A DNA stretch of 5,503 nt, from assembly GCA_023255285.1 (NCBI GenBank), contig JALRIY010000154.1:1-5503 (forward strand), given 5' to 3'. The stretch's first letter is position 1; each line of letters opens with the position of its first letter. The DNA comes from Algoriphagus sp. (GTDB lineage: Bacteria; Bacteroidota; Bacteroidia; Cytophagales; Cyclobacteriaceae). Positions 4,831 to 5,503 of the stretch are shown here, one piece after another. Below the pieces are notes generated by a model. That model was not told where the DNA came from and did no database searches. It was given only the letters and a program-made list of their open reading frames with translations. A program made the translations under genes and the position numbers.

Positions 4831-5503
4831 GCCAGCCCAAGGTAAAGCTAATCACCACAGAAGACGGCTCTCATTCGCTCTACCACGAGGAGCTCCAAGA
4901 AACCTACCATAGTTTTCACGGTGCCTATCGCGAATCCATCCATGTATTTATGCTTTATGGATTAGACGCATGGCTCAACCGAAATCCTCGTAAATTTCCC
5001 TTACGCGTATTTGAAGTAGGCTTTGGCACTGGCTTGAATGCTTGGCTAGCGTTGGTTTGGGCGGAACAAAATCAGGTACCTGTTCTCTACCACAGCATAG
5101 AACCTTTTCCAGTGAGCGAGGAGATCTATTCTCAACTGAATTACACAGAGCACGACCACGGCATCTGGCATTACCACAAGTATTTTCAGGCGCTTCACGA
5201 ACTTCCTTGGAACGAGGGAGGGCCTGTATCTGAATATTTTAATTTTAAGAAGGACCAGACAACGTTAGCAGATGCGGTACTTTACCCTGCAGATGTGGTG
5301 TTTTTTGATGCATTTGCTCCTAGTAAACAACCTGAACTTTGGAAGAAAGAGGTATTGGCAACAGTGGTGGATGCCATGCGGCCTGGAGCTGTTTTTACTA
5401 CGTACTGTGCGATGGGGCAATTGAAAAGAGACCTCAAAGACTTGGAACTAGAGGTAGAAACCCTCCCTGGCCCTCCAGGCACAAAGGAGATGACGCGGGC
5501 TTG
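4827..5503 (+). CDS. mnmD: tRNA (5-methylaminomethyl-2-thiouridine)-methyltransferase MnmD, 3' end cut by window
   Basis: 225 residues are visible with no stop before the window edge. This is a stand-alone version of the methyltransferase half of MnmC (DUF752 family). It uses S-adenosylmethionine to turn nm5(s2)U34 into mnm5(s2)U34 in the tRNA wobble position. Hallmarks are DGSHSLYHEELQETYHS (13-29), HGAYRESIHVF (31-41), SAM-binding motif I FEVGFGTGLNA (62-72), the catalytic-region block VVFFDAFAPSKQPELW (157-172), TYCAMGQLKR (192-201) and the C-terminal LPGPPGTKEMTRA (213-225). That last motif normally lies only a few residues from the end, so nearly the whole protein is present. The FAD-dependent oxidase domain of MnmC is not at the N-terminus and could not fit in this gene in the usual order for a MnmD. 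The start overlaps the ispF stop (ATGA). Confidence 0.95.
   Translation, partial: MSQPKVKLITTEDGSHSLYHEELQETYHSFHGAYRESIHVFMLYGLDAWLNRNPRKFPLRVFEVGFGTGLNAWLALVWAEQNQVPVLYHSIEPFPVSEEIYSQLNYTEHDHGIWHYHKYFQALHELPWNEGGPVSEYFNFKKDQTTLADAVLYPADVVFFDAFAPSKQPELWKKEVLATVVDAMRPGAVFTTYCAMGQLKRDLKDLELEVETLPGPPGTKEMTRA

Noticed and set aside
5042..5482. Short ORFs on both strands within the last gene
   Set aside because: Shadows of mnmD, whose frame carries the methyltransferase motifs continuously.

Overview
The window looks like chromosomal DNA of a member of the Bacteroidota, most plausibly a Cytophagales or Cyclobacteriaceae-type organism. The reasons are a bacillithiol enzyme (BshC), a stand-alone MnmD tRNA methyltransferase, an IspF of the Bacteroidota type (AANMR-IGYHF block), no Shine-Dalgarno-like sequence before the genes, and a match to the Bacteroidota -7 promoter element (TAnnTTTG) upstream of bshC. 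The placement is by recognition of protein motifs only; no search was possible.

Layout. Positions 1-789 hold no gene I can support. The first ~540 bases are very AT-rich; the rest is more balanced and contains a strong imperfect stem-loop (575-622) and inverted repeats that link the end of the leftward operon to its 3' flank. Positions 790-2927 are a leftward two-gene operon, bshC then ygfA (5-formyltetrahydrofolate cyclo-ligase), joined by a 4-base ATGA overlap. Positions 2928-3109 are a divergent intergenic region with a -7-like element, a perfect 13-base dyad and a possible 8-codon leader ORF, all oriented toward bshC. Positions 3110-5503 are a rightward operon: an M16 zinc peptidase, ispF and mnmD. 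Both junctions are ATGA overlaps, and mnmD is cut by the window edge very near its C-terminus.

How the genes relate. The leftward operon joins low-molecular-weight thiol synthesis (the cysteine-adding step of bacillithiol) to folate one-carbon salvage. The rightward operon joins a probably cytoplasmic processing peptidase, a step of the MEP isoprenoid pathway, and the last methylation of mnm5(s2)U34 in tRNA. These are housekeeping functions, and I see no defence system, insertion sequence, CRISPR array or prophage gene. The points most worth a second look are the leader ORF and dyad before bshC, the Asn in place of a highly conserved Asp in IspF, and the structured non-coding region at the left.
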